The notes beneath the pieces were generated by a model that saw nothing but the letters and a program-made list of their open reading frames with translations, searched no databases and was not told the origin of the DNA. The translations under genes were made by a program, and so were the position numbers. From JANRKF01 sp964518725 (GTDB lineage Bacteria > Pseudomonadota > Alphaproteobacteria > Rickettsiales > SXRF01), in contig CAZFKP010000014.1 in NCBI GenBank assembly GCA_964518725.1, positions 1-64,000 on the forward strand: DNA of 64,000 nt. Reading direction: 5' to 3'. Each line of letters opens with the position of its first letter. The first letter of the stretch is position 1. This document shows, one piece after another, positions 62,113 to 64,000 of the stretch.

Positions 62113-63264
62113 ATGTCCAAACGCGATTTTTATGAAATTCTAGGCGTGTCCAAAACCGCCAGTGACGATGAGCTGAAAAAAGCTTATCGCAAGCTTGCCA
62201 TGCAACTCCATCCCGACCGAAACCCCGGCGACAAGAAAGCAGAAGAGCAGTTCAAGGAAGCAAGCCACGCCTACGACATCCTCTCCGACCCGCAAAAACG
62301 GGCAGCCTATGACCGCATGGGACATGCAGCCTTTGAGGGCGGCATGGGTGGTGGCAGTGCCGGAGCGGGCGGGTTCGATTTCTCCGGCAGCTTCTCCGAC
62401 ATTTTCGAGGATCTGTTCGGCGGCGCCTTCGGCAGTGGCGGTGGCAGACAACGCGGCGGCCCACAGGCACAACGCGGCGCCGACCTACGTTATAATCTGC
62501 AAATCTCGCTCGAGGACGCTTTCAAAGGCAAACAAGAATCCATCCGCGTCACCACCTCGGTTGCGTGTGAAACCTGCAGCGGCAGCGGCGCGGAAAAAGG
62601 CTCGAAACCCGAAATGTGCGGAACCTGCGGCGGCGTCGGCCGCGTAAGGGCAAGCCAGGGATTCTTCACCGTCGAACGCACCTGCGCCAGCTGCCAGGGC
62701 AGCGGCAAAGTCATCAAAAACCCCTGCCGCAGTTGTGCCGGCACCGGCCGCACCCGCAAGGAAAAAACCCTGTCGGTCAATGTCCCGGCCGGCGTGGAGG
62801 AAGGCACGCGCATCCGCCTCGCCGGCGAAGGCGAAGCCGGCGGCCGTGGCGGACCATCGGGCGATCTGTATATTTTCCTGTCGGTCAAGCAACATCCGAT
62901 TTTCGAGCGCGACGGGGCAGACATCCACTGTCACGTGCCCATTAAAATGACCACCGCCATCCTGGGCGGCAGTATCGAAGTGCCGACGATTGACGGCAGT
63001 CGGGTAAAAGTCGCCATCCCCGAAGGCACGCAGGGCGGCCACCGCTTCCGGGTCAAAGGCAAAGGCATGAGCGTGCTGAAAAGCAGCCACCGCGGCGATA
63101 TGTACCTGCACGCCCAGATCGAAACCCCAACCAAACTCACTAAAAAACAAAAAGACCTGCTCAAAGAATTCGATAAAGAAGATGGCGACAGCCACACCAG
63201 CCCACAAACCGAGAAATTCTTCTCGAAAATGAAAGAGTTCTGGGGTGGCGGAGCCACCTCGTGA
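62113..63264 (+). CDS. dnaJ: Co-chaperone DnaJ (Hsp40)
   Basis: 383 residues. J domain with QLHPDRNPGDKKAEEQFKE (HPD), Gly/Phe-rich linker (GGMGGGSAGAGGFDFSGSF), four zinc-finger repeats CETCSGSG, CGTCGGVG, CASCQGSG and CRSCAGTG, and complete C-terminal beta domains. It stimulates DnaK ATPase and delivers clients. GTGA overlap with the following lipoprotein gene. Confidence 0.97.
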   Translation: MSKRDFYEILGVSKTASDDELKKAYRKLAMQLHPDRNPGDKKAEEQFKEASHAYDILSDPQKRAAYDRMGHAAFEGGMGGGSAGAGGFDFSGSFSDIFEDLFGGAFGSGGGRQRGGPQAQRGADLRYNLQISLEDAFKGKQESIRVTTSVACETCSGSGAEKGSKPEMCGTCGGVGRVRASQGFFTVERTCASCQGSGKVIKNPCRSCAGTGRTRKEKTLSVNVPAGVEEGTRIRLAGEGEAGGRGGPSGDLYIFLSVKQHPIFERDGADIHCHVPIKMTTAILGGSIEVPTIDGSRVKVAIPEGTQGGHRFRVKGKGMSVLKSSHRGDMYLHAQIETPTKLTKKQKDLLKEFDKEDGDSHTSPQTEKFFSKMKEFWGGGATS

Positions 63265-63911
63265 AAACCCATCGCATCACCCCAACAGCAATAAGTCTTC
63301 TGCTAGTATTATCAGGATGCTGGCAACGAGAGGTAATCTTGGATCGGGAATCACTCTCGATTGGAGGCATCAGACTTGGTGCACCACTTAAAGCAGCAGA
63401 ACCATTCGGAAATGCTCGCCAATTTCACGAAGGTGATGCCGCGTCGTCGGCCGATAAAATCTGCTTCAACCTAAAGAATGGCGGTATCGTGGTAGCCAGT
63501 TCTAATCGTGAAATGGGGGATGGTACTACCGATGCAATTCGGATTGAGAATACTGATTTTCGCGAAAAATATCGGAATCCGTATGAAAAACTTCTTACTT
63601 ACACTCGTTGCGGAACAAGCACGTGGTCGATCGCTAACCTGAAATTACCTCATGGCATAGAATTAGGACAAACACGCCGCGAAGTTGTTGCCTTGCTTGG
63701 CATAGGAAAAGACGTGTCGCAACCGCTTGATGGCGTCTCAACACTCGAATATTCTGAGGCTACCGAGTTACCAATAGATGCTTCTTTCCCAGCATGGTGG
63801 ACCGAAAGGGGATGCGGGATTCCTACCCGACACTACGGATTAAGTATTCATCTCGATGAAAATGACCGGGTGATTGGAATTAGTGTTTGGAAAACGGAAC
63901 CTTCCTGTTAA
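63261..63911 (+). CDS. Putative lipoprotein of unknown function
   Basis: 216 residues from a GTG that overlaps the dnaJ stop (GTGA). Signal and lipobox AISLLLVLSGCW make it a likely lipoprotein. The mature part is a soluble domain with six or more Cys (ADKICFNL, YTRCGTST, ERGCGIPTRHYG) that could form disulfides in the periplasm. No family recognised. Base composition here is more AT-rich than dnaK/dnaJ, which may mean later acquisition. It sits between dnaJ and dapB, genes that are commonly adjacent in alphaproteobacteria. Confidence 0.65.
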   Translation: MKTHRITPTAISLLLVLSGCWQREVILDRESLSIGGIRLGAPLKAAEPFGNARQFHEGDAASSADKICFNLKNGGIVVASSNREMGDGTTDAIRIENTDFREKYRNPYEKLLTYTRCGTSTWSIANLKLPHGIELGQTRREVVALLGIGKDVSQPLDGVSTLEYSEATELPIDASFPAWWTERGCGIPTRHYGLSIHLDENDRVIGISVWKTEPSC

Positions 63912-63920
63912 TAGTTTGGT

Positions 63921-64000
63921 ATGACGATGAAAATTGCCATTGCAGGGTGTATGGGACGGATGGGGCAGATGCTGATTACAGCGACCCTCGCCGATAGCCG
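63921..64000 (+). CDS. dapB: 4-hydroxy-tetrahydrodipicolinate reductase, 5' fragment
   Basis: The last 80 bases start an ORF reading MTMKIAIAGCMGRMGQMLI, matching the NAD(P)-binding N-terminus of DapB (GCMGRMG is its Rossmann signature). DapB acts in lysine and diaminopimelate synthesis. The rest is outside the window. Start is ATG 63921 or 63927. Confidence 0.8.
   Translation, partial: MTMKIAIAGCMGRMGQMLITATLADS

Overview
The window is a gene-dense bacterial chromosome segment of moderate GC content (roughly mid-50s percent by eye). It most likely comes from an alphaproteobacterium. The evidence is a divK-pleD cell-cycle pair, ihfA beside a MerR-type gene, tldD beside ctaC-ctaD, COQ9 and an NDUFA9-like protein (a mitochondria-like respiratory toolkit), a cysteine-free L31, a GTA-type holin, and the alphaproteobacterial order pyrG-secG-tpiA-ppiD-trpEGD. 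It is Gram-negative (kdsA, PagL-like barrel, PpiD, YceI), aerobic (cytochrome c oxidase, ubiquinone genes) and carries type IV/type II-style prepilins. The genus cannot be settled from the sequence alone; Micavibrio-like bacteria would fit.

Layout: 0-4 kb holds a tRNA-Gly, a response regulator with Glu at the phosphoacceptor position, a lone 3TM holin, two related unknown genes and merR-ihfA. 4-9 kb holds a secreted ankyrin protein, htpG, a TPR-like protein and a family 2 glycosyltransferase. 9-12 kb has a prepilin gene with an early ochre codon, then pleD-divK. 12.6-15.5 kb is a run of three unknown genes with Gly/Ala-rich membrane segments. 15-24.7 kb holds rapZ-acs, a PagL-like gene, folB with a pteridine-reductase-like SDR, hpf, ctaD-ctaC and tldD. 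24.7-25.9 kb is an intergenic-rich patch with three copies of a new-looking repeat around a 63-residue ORF that has its own promoter and terminator.

26-39 kb holds ubiD, a GT-C membrane glycosyltransferase, an ArsR regulator, yceI, tRNA-Leu, the NDUFA9-like gene, gltD-gltB, GST-queG and grxC. 39-43 kb has a secreted Lys/Pro-tailed protein, a PAS histidine kinase preceded by an array of ATATTGT motifs, COQ9, and a second prepilin whose 3' end lies inside a 128-bp inverted-repeat element. 43-55.5 kb is core metabolism: lpdA, eno with a small exported-protein gene overlapping its start, kdsA, pyrG, a receiver protein, secG, tpiA, ppiD and trpEGD. 55.6-57.4 kb is an accessory patch: an unknown gene, a palindrome-rich 146-bp segment, and tRNA-Ile(CAU), whose 3' end is duplicated at the end of the unknown gene like an attachment-site pair. 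57-64 kb holds rpmE, an OafA/SGNH acyltransferase, a small unknown gene, dnaK-dnaJ with an intervening hairpin, a lipoprotein gene and the start of dapB.

Most genes sit in short operons with 1-4 bp start/stop overlaps, which suggests translational coupling. No rRNA, transposase, CRISPR array, phage structural cluster or recognisable defence system was seen. The strongest unexplained signals are the tRNA-Ile duplication with its giant palindrome, the three-gene membrane cluster, the two repeat families, the ATATTGT array and the ochre-interrupted prepilin.
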